Shown in pieces: positions 17,457-24,986 of a DNA stretch of 64,000 nucleotides. Made by a program: the position numbers and the translations under genes. The notes under the pieces were generated by a model. The model made no database searches. It saw only the letters and a program-made list of their open reading frames with translations, and was not told the DNA's origin. The DNA lies in NCBI RefSeq assembly GCF_003076135.1, contig NZ_QDGZ01000007.1:1-64000 (forward strand), in the 5' to 3' direction. This stretch comes from Nocardioides gansuensis. Lineage in GTDB: Bacteria > Actinomycetota > Actinomycetes > Propionibacteriales > Nocardioidaceae. Within the stretch, counting starts at the first letter, position 1. Each line of letters starts with the position of its first letter.

Positions 17457-18119
17457 TTATGAACTGTGTGCGGCTTGCCCGACTGCCTCGGCAATTGGCG
17501 TCTCGCCCGCGACCAGGTTCCACTGGTGGCCGACGGTGTCGTCATCGGCCAGCACGGCGGCGAGCACTGCTGCAACGTCGGCGCGGGGAACGTCTCCACG
17601 CGGGACGTCAGGGCCGAGCGAGACGGCACCGGTAGCCGGGTCGTCGGTGAGGCGGCCCGGACGGATGATCGTCCAGTCCAAGTCGCTGTCGCGTAAGGCG
17701 GCGTCGGCGTCGCGCTTGGCGTGCACATACGCCGTCCACACCTCGCTGGTGCCAGGCGGCAGCGGGTTGTCCACGTTGATCGCAGACACCTGCACGAAAC
17801 GACGGATGCCGGCTGCCTTGGCTCCGGCAATGGACTTCAGGGCGCCCTCGAGGTCGACCGTGCGCTTGCGCTCCACGCGGCCGTCAGGACCCCCGCCGGC
17901 GGAGAACACGACCGCGTCACAACGCTCGAACCCTGCCGCGAACGCGTTCTCGTCCTGGCGCTCGATGTCGAGGAGCCGGACCTCTGCGCCCAGGCCCTCC
18001 AGTTCAGCTCGGTACGTTTCCTTCCGGACCAGCGCAACTGGCGTGTGCCCGGCGCGAACCAGGATGGGATGCAGATGGCGGGCCACCTGTCCGTGACCAC
18101 CCACGATGGCGATGCGCAT
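17457..18119 (-). CDS. NAD(P)H-binding atypical short-chain reductase (YwnB/BVR-B-like)
   Basis: A 220-residue Rossmann protein. MRIAIVGGHGQVARHLHPIL carries the GxxGxxG dinucleotide motif. CDAVVFSAGGGPDG, IRRFVQVSAINVDN and LDWTIIRPGRLTDD are typical of the NAD(P)-binding family related to biliverdin reductase B and flavin reductases. The usual SDR tyrosine motif is replaced by AYVHAKRDADAAL, as in other atypical SDRs. A TAGGTT box (18132-18127, minus) lies seven bases before ATG 18119, so the transcript is nearly leaderless. Substrate unknown. Tail to tail with no other gene; 290 bp downstream of it carry nothing. Confidence 0.82.
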   Translation of the reverse strand: MRIAIVGGHGQVARHLHPILVRAGHTPVALVRKETYRAELEGLGAEVRLLDIERQDENAFAAGFERCDAVVFSAGGGPDGRVERKRTVDLEGALKSIAGAKAAGIRRFVQVSAINVDNPLPPGTSEVWTAYVHAKRDADAALRDSDLDWTIIRPGRLTDDPATGAVSLGPDVPRGDVPRADVAAVLAAVLADDDTVGHQWNLVAGETPIAEAVGQAAHSS

Positions 18120-18251
18120 GCGGCCCAACCTAGCCGGGAGCGAAACCCACGCCAGGGTGGCTGGCTCTTCGAAAACGTCCGTCAACGCCGCGATCGCGCG
18201 TTGGGGATGCGCGTCTTTCCGCCGCCAAACGCCTCGGTCCCACCCAACGCA

Positions 18252-18289
18252 CGAAGAGCCCCGACCGCGGGTGCGGTCGGGGCTCTTCG
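18252..18289 (-). terminator. Strong hairpin terminator after cspA
   Basis: A perfect 17-bp inverted repeat (arms 18252-18268 and 18273-18289, four-base loop) starts nine bases after the cspA stop codon. There is no T-run, as is common in high-GC actinobacteria, but the stem is long and GC-rich. It may also stop transcription coming from the opposite side. Confidence 0.8.
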
Positions 18290-18297
18290 CGGTGAAA

Positions 18298-18501
18298 TCA
18301 GGAGACGCGGACGTTCTCCGCCTGCGGACCCTTGGGGCCCTGAGCGAGGTCGAACTCGACCTTCTGGTTCTCGTCGAGCGACTTGTAGCCGCCGGACTGG
18401 ATGGCGGAGAAGTGGACGAACACGTCCTCGCCGCCACCATCCTGCGCGATGAAGCCGAAGCCCTTGTCGGCGTTGAACCACTTGACGGTGCCCTGAGCCA
18501 T
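18298..18501 (-). CDS. cspA: Cold shock protein CspA family
   Basis: A 67-residue single cold-shock domain that binds single-stranded RNA and DNA. RNP1 (KGFGFI) and RNP2 (VFVHF) are intact: [20 protein letters not shown], then [18 protein letters not shown], with the typical [18 protein letters not shown] end. ATG 18501 has AAAGGAAC as ribosome site. A strong hairpin terminator follows. The 426-bp region upstream has no gene and probably includes the long 5' leader typical of cold-shock mRNAs. Confidence 0.95.
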   Translation of the reverse strand: MAQGTVKWFNADKGFGFIAQDGGGEDVFVHFSAIQSGGYKSLDENQKVEFDLAQGPKGPQAENVRVS

Positions 18502-18927
18502 GATCTGTTCCTTTGTTCGGTACCGAGAGCAATGTGCCCTCAAGCCGCTGAAGACATCCACCTGTACTGATGTCCAGCGAACCGAAAACCAGGAGTACGA
18601 GATACAAGCCGCGACATCGTGTGCGGCCAGGACGGCCGGCAGAGCCATCCCTTCAACGGGATCCACCATAGGGCATCGGTTGCGTGTTCAGGATTTCCGC
18701 GAGGCGCGCCCCGCTTACGGCATCAGCCTGTGCTGCGCCACCCAGGTCATTCCGCCGCGATCGGGCGTCACCGCCCGCCACGCGCACTGACTCGGGGCGG
18801 GGTGCAACATTTCGGTGGGCGACGCGACTGAACTGTCCGGCAGTTTCTCGTGCTGACGACCGGGACATCGTTCAAGCTGCGTGCACACCTAGCGGACGGC
18901 TCCGACGCCGCCGTGGGATGGAAGTTG
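18502..18927 (-). other. cspA leader and promoter region, about 425 bp without a gene
   Basis: No protein gene is supported. The first 100 bases before cspA likely form its 5' untranslated leader; a GACATC-N10-GATGTC inverted repeat (about 18552-18574) could fold in the mRNA. Cold-shock leaders are often structured thermosensors, but I cannot show that here. The remainder, up to the XRE gene, shows nothing. Confidence 0.35.
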
Positions 18928-19227
18928 CTAGGCCGACCGCTTGGCTGCGCTGTGTCCAGCACCGGTCGACCCGCGACGGCGCTGCGGTTGGCTGATCTCG
19001 GCCCACACCGCATCGAGGGAGACGCCGAGGACATCGGCGATCGCCGCAATGGTCGGAAAGGCAGGAGTCGCTACGCGGCCTGACTCGATCTTGCGAAGGG
19101 TCTCCGGGGAGACGCCCGCATCGAGCGCGGTCTGGAGCATGGACCGCTCACCCCTGGCGAGGCGGAGGAAGGCGCCAAGGCGCTGTCCGCGCGCGACCTC
19201 CTCGGCAGTGAGCGGCAACCTGACCAT
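18928..19227 (-). CDS. XRE family helix-turn-helix regulator
   Basis: A 99-residue DNA-binding protein. The HTH spans about residues 18-75: GAFLRLARGERSMLQTALDA, then SPETLRKIESGRVATPAFPT and IAAIADVLGVSLDAVW. The C-terminal tail is basic. A TACAAT box (19239-19234, minus) lies six bases before ATG 19227, so it is leaderless. It is divergent from the methionine aminopeptidase gene with only 56 bp between the two starts, and two direct repeats lie in that gap, so it probably represses both itself and the aminopeptidase gene. Confidence 0.88.
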   Translation of the reverse strand: MVRLPLTAEEVARGQRLGAFLRLARGERSMLQTALDAGVSPETLRKIESGRVATPAFPTIAAIADVLGVSLDAVWAEISQPQRRRGSTGAGHSAAKRSA

Positions 19228-19233
19228 GAGCCG

Positions 19234-19266
19234 ATTGTATTACCGGGATAGTATGACCGGGATAGT
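19234..19266. promoter_or_regulatory. Divergent promoter with two ACCGGGATAGT operators
   Basis: ACCGGGATAGT is repeated at 19242-19252 and 19256-19266, 14 bases apart. The minus-strand -10 (TACAAT, 19239-19234) adjoins the first copy, and plus-strand -10 candidates (TAGTAT at 19249-19254, or TAGTTA at 19263-19268) lie inside the repeats. The layout suggests binding of the adjacent XRE protein with control of both directions. Confidence 0.55.
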
Positions 19267-19283
19267 TATTGAGGAGGCTCCGC

Positions 19284-20066
19284 ATGATCGAGATCCTGGG
19301 CCCCGACAAATTGGCCAGAGCAAGGGACGCCGGCGCCCTGGTAGCAGACATCCTGCAGAACCTGAAAACCCGCAGCGGGGTCGGCACCAGCCTTCTGGAC
19401 ATCGATCGGTGGGCCAAGACCATGATCGTCGGGGCTGGAGCGCAGTCCTGTTACGTCGACTACGAGCCGTCCTTCGGACGCGGCCCATTCGGCCACTACA
19501 TCTGCACGTCCGTCAACGACGCCGTGCTGCACGGGCTGCCATACGACTACACGCTTGCCGACGGGGATCTGCTGTCACTCGACCTCGCCGTCTCCACAGG
19601 CGGAGTCGCTGCAGACTCTGCCATCAGCTTCATCGTGGGCGACTCAAAGCCCCCGGAGAGCGTCGCGATGATCAGCGCAACCGAACGCGCGCTGGCCGCA
19701 GGGATAGCCGCCGCCGGACCCGGGGCTCGTATCGGCGACATCTCCCATGCCATTGGGTCGGTTCTCAGCGAGGCGGGATACCAGATCAACACCGAGTTCG
19801 GAGGTCATGGCATCGGATCAACGATGCACCAGGACCCGCACGTCGCGAACACCGGTCGGCCAGGCCGTGGATACAAGCTTCGCCCTGGCCTGTTGCTGGC
19901 CCTGGAACCGTGGGTTATGGCGGACACCCCTGAGCTCGTCACTGACGCCGACGGGTGGACGCTCAGGAGCGCAACGGGTTGCCGGACGGCACACAGCGAG
20001 CACACGATCGCAATCACCGATGACGGAGCCGAGATTCTCACATTGCCGACGCATGCTCACCTGTGA
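19284..20066 (+). CDS. map: Type I methionine aminopeptidase
   Basis: A 260-residue pita-bread fold enzyme that removes the initiator methionine from new proteins. Metal and active-site segments: HYICTSVNDAVLHGLP, GDLLSLDLAVSTGGVAADSA (two Asp), GGHGIGSTMHQDPHVAN (His), LLALEPWVMAD (Glu) and AHSEHTIAITDDG (Glu). ATG 19284 has a perfect GAGGAGG ribosome site; the frame extends five codons further up but without one. Since this copy sits next to its own XRE regulator rather than in the ribosomal secY-adk-map cluster, it is probably an extra, regulated copy rather than the housekeeping one. Confidence 0.92.
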   Translation: MIEILGPDKLARARDAGALVADILQNLKTRSGVGTSLLDIDRWAKTMIVGAGAQSCYVDYEPSFGRGPFGHYICTSVNDAVLHGLPYDYTLADGDLLSLDLAVSTGGVAADSAISFIVGDSKPPESVAMISATERALAAGIAAAGPGARIGDISHAIGSVLSEAGYQINTEFGGHGIGSTMHQDPHVANTGRPGRGYKLRPGLLLALEPWVMADTPELVTDADGWTLRSATGCRTAHSEHTIAITDDGAEILTLPTHAHL

Positions 20067-20167
20067 GCGTCGAAGCCACGCCGACCTTCGAGGGCGTTGC
20101 AATCACTCGCAAGCATGCGTCGCGTCATAGCGCCGCGTCTGGGTGCGCCCCATTGCGTGCTCGCGAA

Positions 20168-20232
20168 ACGCGCGCATCTAGCTGCTCGATGAGGTCGTCG
20201 TGCGTGTCCGGACGCGGCAGCGTCAGGACCGT
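20168..20232. repeat. 65-bp direct repeat, copy A (dead cpaF start)
   Basis: Matches 24836-24900 at 61 of 65 positions, same orientation. On the minus strand it encodes RPDTHDDLIEQLDARV like the start of cpaF, but the ATG is changed to CTG and coding similarity ends soon after. It lies just beyond the last tad gene, so it is a stub of a second cpaF copy or a recombination footprint. Confidence 0.8.
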
Positions 20233-20257
20233 CCCTTCCCGAGGCGGCTGCGACGCG

Positions 20258-20707
20258 TCAGCGGACCAGCTCGACCGCTGCCGTGCCGCTGGCCGATGCC
20301 AGCGGCCGCACGGCGGCGCCCGGCACCTGGAGGGGCAGGTCGATCGGCGCGGACAGGACGACGGTGACCGACCGCGCCTCCTGATCCACGCGGACGCCGG
20401 CGAGGCGCAGCCCCGGATAGCGGTCGTAGGCGCCGATCGAGGTGAGGTAGGTGGTCACGGCCGCCGCCACCTCGCTCGGCGTCTGCAGCAGCCGCTCCGC
20501 GGGCAGCCCCTCGCCATAGACGCCCCCGGCCCCGAGGTCCGCCCCGCGGAGCGCGGCGCCGTCGGCCAGGGTGTCAAGGGCCTGGCGCTGGAGGTAGGCC
20601 GACGACGCGTTGACGAGCACGCCGATCGCAAGGACCAGCACCCCGACCATGCCGGCGATGAGCGGCACGGTCGAGCCGCGCTCGTCCCTGCGCAACGACG
20701 TGCTCAC
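20258..20707 (-). CDS. TadG-related pilus assembly protein (Rv3660c-like)
   Basis: A 149-residue protein with the N-terminal RRDERGSTVPLIAGMVGVLV, a basic stretch then one hydrophobic helix, as in actinobacterial TadG/TadE-type pseudopilins. Residues 40-149 are an extracytoplasmic alpha/beta part (AYLQRQALDTLADGAALRGA, TSIGAYDRYPGLRLAGV). It is the last gene of the seven-gene Tad operon and overlaps the gene before it by four bases (ATGA). The role by analogy is a minor pseudopilin or a pilus-anchoring factor in the cell envelope. Confidence 0.8.
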   Translation of the reverse strand: MSTSLRRDERGSTVPLIAGMVGVLVLAIGVLVNASSAYLQRQALDTLADGAALRGADLGAGGVYGEGLPAERLLQTPSEVAAAVTTYLTSIGAYDRYPGLRLAGVRVDQEARSVTVVLSAPIDLPLQVPGAAVRPLASASGTAAVELVR

Positions 20708-21207
20708 CGCTCCGGCCCTCCGGACTCCTTGTCATTCTCCTGACCCTGCTCCTCGTCCTCCGACGGGTCGCCCGCCTCGACGTACTGACCGAACGGGACC
20801 GAGTGCCTCGCGGAGAGCTGGAAGCTGCGGTGCTTCAGGTCGAGGATCCTGGGCAGGAGCGGCAGCTCCACGCTGGAGGTCACCGTCACGGTCACCACGG
20901 ACGTGCCGAGGTGGCAGTTGGGCCGCGTCGTGCAGTGGTGCTCGACGTGGGCCGTCATGCCGGGACTGCCCTGGGAGGCCAGCGTCTGCGCTGCGGCGGC
21001 CTGTGCCCGAGCGATCCCCACGGCGTCGTCGGGGGCGAGGACGAACGCCCGGCCGGCCGCGCGCGCCGCCGCGTGCACCGCGAACGCACCCCGCTGGACC
21101 TCGAAGACGCTGAGGATGACCCAGACGAGCGGCACCATCAGCAGGATCGCCATCCAGCTGAACTCCACGATCGCCGTGCCCCGCTCGTCGCGACGTCTTC
21201 TCGTCAT
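20704..21207 (-). CDS. TadE-like pseudopilin with acidic tail
   Basis: A 167-residue protein: RRRDERGTAIVEFSWMAILL is the TadE signature (Gly before a hydrophobic helix, Glu at +5 of the mature part). The extracellular half has a two-Cys pair (HHCTTRPNCHLG) and ends in a very acidic stretch (SEDEEQGQENDKES). It overlaps its neighbours by four bases on both sides. TadE/TadF are prepilin-peptidase-processed minor pilins needed for Flp pilus assembly. Confidence 0.82.
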   Translation of the reverse strand: MTRRRRDERGTAIVEFSWMAILLMVPLVWVILSVFEVQRGAFAVHAAARAAGRAFVLAPDDAVGIARAQAAAAQTLASQGSPGMTAHVEHHCTTRPNCHLGTSVVTVTVTSSVELPLLPRILDLKHRSFQLSARHSVPFGQYVEAGDPSEDEEQGQENDKESGGPER

Positions 21208-21587
21208 GGCAGCTCCCGGACCGCGTTGCCCGACACCGTGAAGCCGACAGCCGGACCTCCGAGACCCAGGGCAGGCACCTCGACCTCGATCGTCACCTCG
21301 TACGCCGGGGCGCCGCCGAGGTCCGTGGGGCGGATCACGGGCGGCTTGGCGAACTCGGCGAAGAACTCCGATCCCAGGTGGCTCGCGGCCGTGTCGATCC
21401 CGTCCTGCGGCGTCGCCCCGGCGACCGCGGCGGCGCGAGCGCCCTCGGCAGCAGCCGACGCGAAGGTGTTGCGGATGTGCAGCACCAGCGCGAGCTGGAG
21501 GATGCCGAGGAAGAGCGGGAGCAGCACGGCGAGGACCAGCACGAAGTCCACGACGGCGGAGCCCGCCTCGGCCCGTCGGGTGGACAC
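21204..21587 (-). CDS. TadE family pseudopilin
   Basis: A 127-residue protein beginning MSTRRAEAGSAVVDFVLVLA: basic leader, Gly-Ser cleavage site, then hydrophobic helix ending LQLALVLHIRNTFASAAAEG. The external part is short and beta-rich. It lies between the Flp-type pilin gene (11 bases away) and a second TadE gene (ATGA overlap). Two successive TadE paralogues plus a TadG-like protein are the usual actinobacterial minor-pilin trio. Confidence 0.85.
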   Translation of the reverse strand: MSTRRAEAGSAVVDFVLVLAVLLPLFLGILQLALVLHIRNTFASAAAEGARAAAVAGATPQDGIDTAASHLGSEFFAEFAKPPVIRPTDLGGAPAYEVTIEVEVPALGLGGPAVGFTVSGNAVRELP

Positions 21588-21598
21588 GGTGCTCGCGA

Positions 21599-21802
21599 CT
21601 ACTGGACCTGGCCGGCCCGACCGAAGGCGGCGCTGAGCAGGTCGTTGAGCGGCTGCTTGGCGAACGTCCAGATGCCGACGGCCAATGCCACCGTCATCAC
21701 GGTGATCATCACCCAGCCGGGGACATCTCCGCGCTCGTCGCGCCGCCGCGGCGCGGTGAGCAGGCAGTTGAGGACGAGCAGGCGCTCCATCAGGTTGTTC
21801 AT
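21599..21802 (-). CDS. Flp-type pilin or small membrane subunit of the Tad cluster
   Basis: A 67-residue protein. A charged leader (APRRRDERGDVPGWVMITVM) is followed by one long hydrophobic helix (MTVALAVGIWTFAKQPLNDL) and a short end. Size, place between tadC and tadE, and the Gly before the helix suit the major Flp pilin, but the leader-helix junction (ERGDVPGW) is unlike the classical Flp signature (G-x4-EY), so a DUF4244-like accessory subunit is possible. No strong ribosome site precedes ATG 21802. Confidence 0.65.
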   Translation of the reverse strand: MNNLMERLLVLNCLLTAPRRRDERGDVPGWVMITVMTVALAVGIWTFAKQPLNDLLSAAFGRAGQVQ

Positions 21803-21842
21803 CTCAAGGGCCCCCGAGGGTTGTTGGTGGTGGATGGGCAGG

Positions 21843-22790
21843 TCAGGGCACGACCAGCGAGAGGCCGACGACACCGGGGAAGAACGCGAAGAGCACCGTG
21901 ATCGGCAGGACCAGGAAGACGACGGGCACCATCATCAGCACCTCGCGCCTCGCGGCCGACTCGATCAGGGCACGCCGGCCGGCCTCGCGCACGTCTGCCG
22001 CCTGGGCGTGCAGGACGTCAGCCAGCGGGGTGCCCCGCTCGATCGCGACACTGATGCCGCGGGCGAAGCGAGCGACGAGGGGCAGCCCGGTGGACGCCGC
22101 CATCCCGTCGAAGGCCAGCGCGACCGGCTGACCGGTGCGGATGTCGGCGAGCACCCGGCCCAGCTCGACGGACAGCTCGCCGCCGCTGCGGCGCACGACG
22201 CGGTCGAGGGCGGACACGGGGCTCTCCCCCGCTGCCACCGCCAGGGCCAGCAGCTCGGCAACGGTCGGGAACTCCACGACGATCTGCCGCTCGCGCGCGG
22301 CGGCCTGGGAGCTCAGCCAGTTCTCCCGCAGCACCACGCCGACGGCGAACCCGGCCAGGCACAGCAGGACCGCGACGACCGGACCGATGGACGCGGTGAG
22401 TGCCCGGAAGAGCGACCACGCGGCGCACAGCGAGAAGCCCGCAAGCCCCCAGGTGACCTGCTCGATCCGGAAGTCGTGGACGGACTTGTCGATCCCGGCG
22501 CGCTCGAGCCGGCGACGTACGGAGGTGGCACCGCCGAGGACGCGCTCGACGCCGTCGGCGGCCGCCCAAAGGAACGGCCCGAAGATCCGAACCGCGGCGG
22601 AGGCGGGTGACATCGAGGCCGACGCCACCTCGAGGCTGGGGGTGCGGCCGACCTGCGGCAGGTCGCGGACGTAGGGCAGCACCCGCAGGGCGAGATGGGG
22701 CCGGCGGATGACCTGCACGCGGGCGACGACGAGGAGAAGACCGAGCGCCGCACTCGCACCCAGGACACCACCCCACATCGCCGGGCTCAC
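21843..22790 (-). CDS. tadC: TadC-like type II/IV secretion F-domain membrane protein
   Basis: A 315-residue inner-membrane platform protein with a T2SSF domain. Helices: about 5-24 (GGVLGASAALGLLLVVARVQ), 120-165 and the C-terminal end (LMMVPVVFLVLPITVLFAFF). The cytoplasmic centre has FPTVAELLALAVAAGESPVS and GRVLADIRTGQPVALAFDGM, standard T2SSF helices. GTG 22790 overlaps the tadB stop (GTGA); a longer frame upstream has no similarity. It partners TadB and the CpaF ATPase. Confidence 0.88.
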   Translation of the reverse strand: MSPAMWGGVLGASAALGLLLVVARVQVIRRPHLALRVLPYVRDLPQVGRTPSLEVASASMSPASAAVRIFGPFLWAAADGVERVLGGATSVRRRLERAGIDKSVHDFRIEQVTWGLAGFSLCAAWSLFRALTASIGPVVAVLLCLAGFAVGVVLRENWLSSQAAARERQIVVEFPTVAELLALAVAAGESPVSALDRVVRRSGGELSVELGRVLADIRTGQPVALAFDGMAASTGLPLVARFARGISVAIERGTPLADVLHAQAADVREAGRRALIESAARREVLMMVPVVFLVLPITVLFAFFPGVVGLSLVVP

Positions 22791-23641
22791 GAGAGGATCC
22801 TCCGCTCCACGGGCAGGCGGCCGATGCGCATCATCAGCCGGTAGGCGACCACGCACAGCCCGCCGCCGACCGCGAGCACCACCACGCCGGCGGGCGAGGA
22901 GTAGGCCTGCACGGAGCCGGACTGGAACGTCATGAGCAGCAGCACGACCCAGGGCGCGGCCACCGCGAGCCGAGCTCCGTTGATCGACCACGCCTGGTGC
23001 GACTCCAGCTCGGAGCGGGTGCGTGCCTCGTCACGCAGGTAGCCGGAGAGGTTGCGCAGCAGCCTGCCCAGCTCGCCGCCGCCGACCTCACGGGCGATGC
23101 GCAACCCCTCGACCACCCGGTCCCCCACTGGGTCGGCGAGCGTCGCCTTGAGCCGGTCGAGGGAGTCGCCGAAGCGGCCGGTCACCTGGTAGTCGAGGGC
23201 GAACTGGTCGAACGCGTCTCGCAGGGCCTCGGGCCCGGACGTGCCCAGGGCGGCGAGGGCGTCTGGCAGCGAGAGCCCGGCTCGTACGGCGCTCGCCAGG
23301 TTGTCGACCGCGTCGGGCCAGACCTCGGCGAACTCTCGCTGCCGCTGGGCGGCGCGGTGGCGGATCGCCACCACCGGCGCGTAGGCCGCCATGGAGGCGA
23401 AGGCGATCGCGATCGGGGCGGTCCGCGACACCGCCTGCACGGTGACGAACGCGACCACGCCCAGCGCCAGGCAGAGCAGGAAGACGCTCGTCGGTGACAC
23501 CCCGGCGAGTCCGGCCCGGGCAAGCAGCTGCTGGAGCCGGCCCTGGCCCCGCGGCGTACGACGCTCCGGCCGCGGCAGGAAGAACGCCGACCAGATGAGC
23601 AGCAGTCCGAGCCCGAAGCCGAGGCCGATGAGCGCGCCCAT
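22787..23641 (-). CDS. tadB: TadB-like type II/IV secretion F-domain membrane protein
   Basis: A 284-residue platform protein. Helix at 2-20 (LIGLGFGLGLLLIWSAFFLP), a pair near 55-90, then the cytoplasmic T2SSF segment (VWPDAVDNLASAVRAGLSLP, IAREVGGGELGRLLRNLSGY) and two helices at the C terminus. It overlaps the cpaF stop (ATGA at 23641) and the tadC start (GTGA), so the three core assembly proteins are translationally coupled. Confidence 0.9.
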   Translation of the reverse strand: MGALIGLGFGLGLLLIWSAFFLPRPERRTPRGQGRLQQLLARAGLAGVSPTSVFLLCLALGVVAFVTVQAVSRTAPIAIAFASMAAYAPVVAIRHRAAQRQREFAEVWPDAVDNLASAVRAGLSLPDALAALGTSGPEALRDAFDQFALDYQVTGRFGDSLDRLKATLADPVGDRVVEGLRIAREVGGGELGRLLRNLSGYLRDEARTRSELESHQAWSINGARLAVAAPWVVLLLMTFQSGSVQAYSSPAGVVVLAVGGGLCVVAYRLMMRIGRLPVERRILS

Positions 23642-24894
23642 CAGCGCTCACCCGCGAGGATGCGGTGCACGTCGATGCCGACGCGCTCGTAACGCTCGGT
23701 GCGCGCGGGCGTGCCAGCAGCCCTGCGCAGCTCACCTCCCGAGCGCTCGAAGATCGGCTCGACCTCGATCACGTCGTTCTCCACCCGGCCGGGCACGGAG
23801 GCGATCTCGTTGACCCGGCGGACGCCCGTTGCGTCGATGCCCAGGTGCACGACCAGGTCGACGGAGCTGGCGACGGTGGGGACGACGAAGCGGGCCGAGA
23901 TGTTCTCACCTGCCAGGAGAGGCAGCGTGCACATCTTGACCAGCGCCTCGCGCGCGCTGTTGGCGTGGAGAGTGCACATGCCGGGAAGTCCGGCGTTGAG
24001 CGCGAGGAGCAGGTCGAGGCACTCCTCGGCGCGGACCTCTCCCACGATCACGCGCGAGGGGCGCATGCGCAGCGCCTCCTTGACCAGGTCGCGGAGCCGG
24101 ATCTCGCCCGTGCCCTCGAGACCCGACTGGCGGGTCTGCATGGGCACCCAGTCGGGGTGGTCGAAGCGGAGCTCGAAGACCTCCTCCGCGGAGATCACCC
24201 TTTCGCCGCCGGGGATCGCGGACGCGAGACAGTTGAGGAACGTCGTCTTGCCGGCCTGCGTGCCGCCCGCCACCAGCACGTTGAGCCCCGCGCGGATCGA
24301 CGCCTCGAGGAACGCCGCGGCCTGGGGCGTGAGGCTGCCGAGCTCGACGAGGTCGGAGAGCCGGTGGGCGCGGAGGACGAACTTGCGGATGTTGACGGCC
24401 GAGAAGCCGCGGCTGATGCCCTCGAGCACCACGTGGAGGCGATGGCCCTCGGGGAGCATGGCGTCGACGAAGGGCTGGCTGATGTCGATGCGCCGGCCGC
24501 TCGACTTGAGCATCCGCTCGACGAGCTCGTGGACGAGCGCGGGCGAGAGCATCAGGTTGGTGAGCTCGTGACGACCGCGGCGGGCGATGAAGACCCGGCT
24601 GGGATCGTTGATCCAGATCTCCTCGACCTCGGGGTCGTCGAGGAAGGGCTGCAGGGGGCCGAAGCCGGAGACCCGGGCCACCAGCTCGCCGACCACTGCG
24701 CCCGGGTCGGCGACGGGCACGACCGCTCCGGTGAGGCTGCGCTCGTCGTGGATCCGTACGACGTCCTCGGCGATGCGGCGTACGACGGCGGCCTCGCGCT
24801 GGGGGTCGACGCCTTGGGTGCGCACCTGCTCGCGCACGCGCGCATCGAGCTGCTCGATGAGGTCGTCGTGCGTGTCCGGACGCGTGAGCGTCAT
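23641..24894 (-). CDS. cpaF: CpaF/TadA secretion ATPase
   Basis: A 417-residue hexameric ATPase that powers Tad pilus assembly. Order: helical N domain (1-80), LQPFLDDPEVEEIWINDPSR, Walker A GGTQAGKTT (about residue 222), Asp box VISAEEVFELRFDHPDW, Walker B SRVIVGEVRAEE, His box GMCTLHANSAREAL. The promoter region upstream lacks the CTCAAG-N15-GCCGAT signal of the type IV pilus genes, so this pilus is probably regulated separately. First gene of a seven-gene operon. CpaE and a TadV-type prepilin peptidase are absent from the cluster. Confidence 0.94.
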   Translation of the reverse strand: MTLTRPDTHDDLIEQLDARVREQVRTQGVDPQREAAVVRRIAEDVVRIHDERSLTGAVVPVADPGAVVGELVARVSGFGPLQPFLDDPEVEEIWINDPSRVFIARRGRHELTNLMLSPALVHELVERMLKSSGRRIDISQPFVDAMLPEGHRLHVVLEGISRGFSAVNIRKFVLRAHRLSDLVELGSLTPQAAAFLEASIRAGLNVLVAGGTQAGKTTFLNCLASAIPGGERVISAEEVFELRFDHPDWVPMQTRQSGLEGTGEIRLRDLVKEALRMRPSRVIVGEVRAEECLDLLLALNAGLPGMCTLHANSAREALVKMCTLPLLAGENISARFVVPTVASSVDLVVHLGIDATGVRRVNEIASVPGRVENDVIEVEPIFERSGGELRRAAGTPARTERYERVGIDVHRILAGER

Positions 24895-24900
24895 GACCGT
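24836..24900. repeat. 65-bp direct repeat, copy B (authentic cpaF start)
   Basis: The functional counterpart of the copy at 20168-20232. It contains the cpaF ATG (24894) and the first 19 codons. The two copies bracket the Tad operon 4.7 kb apart in the same orientation, so recombination between them would delete the operon. Confidence 0.8.
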
Positions 24901-24986
24901 TCCCCCGTCCCGAGAAGGTGGTTCGGGCTCATTCTGACCGCGGGGGGTGCCGTCGGGAAGGGGTCGGCCCCGACCTGTGGAAGCAG

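Noticed and set aside
24895..24986. WhiG-type promoter before the Tad operon
   Set aside because: Neither CTCAAG nor GCCGAN is found in the cpaF upstream region, so I do not place the Tad pilus in the regulon.
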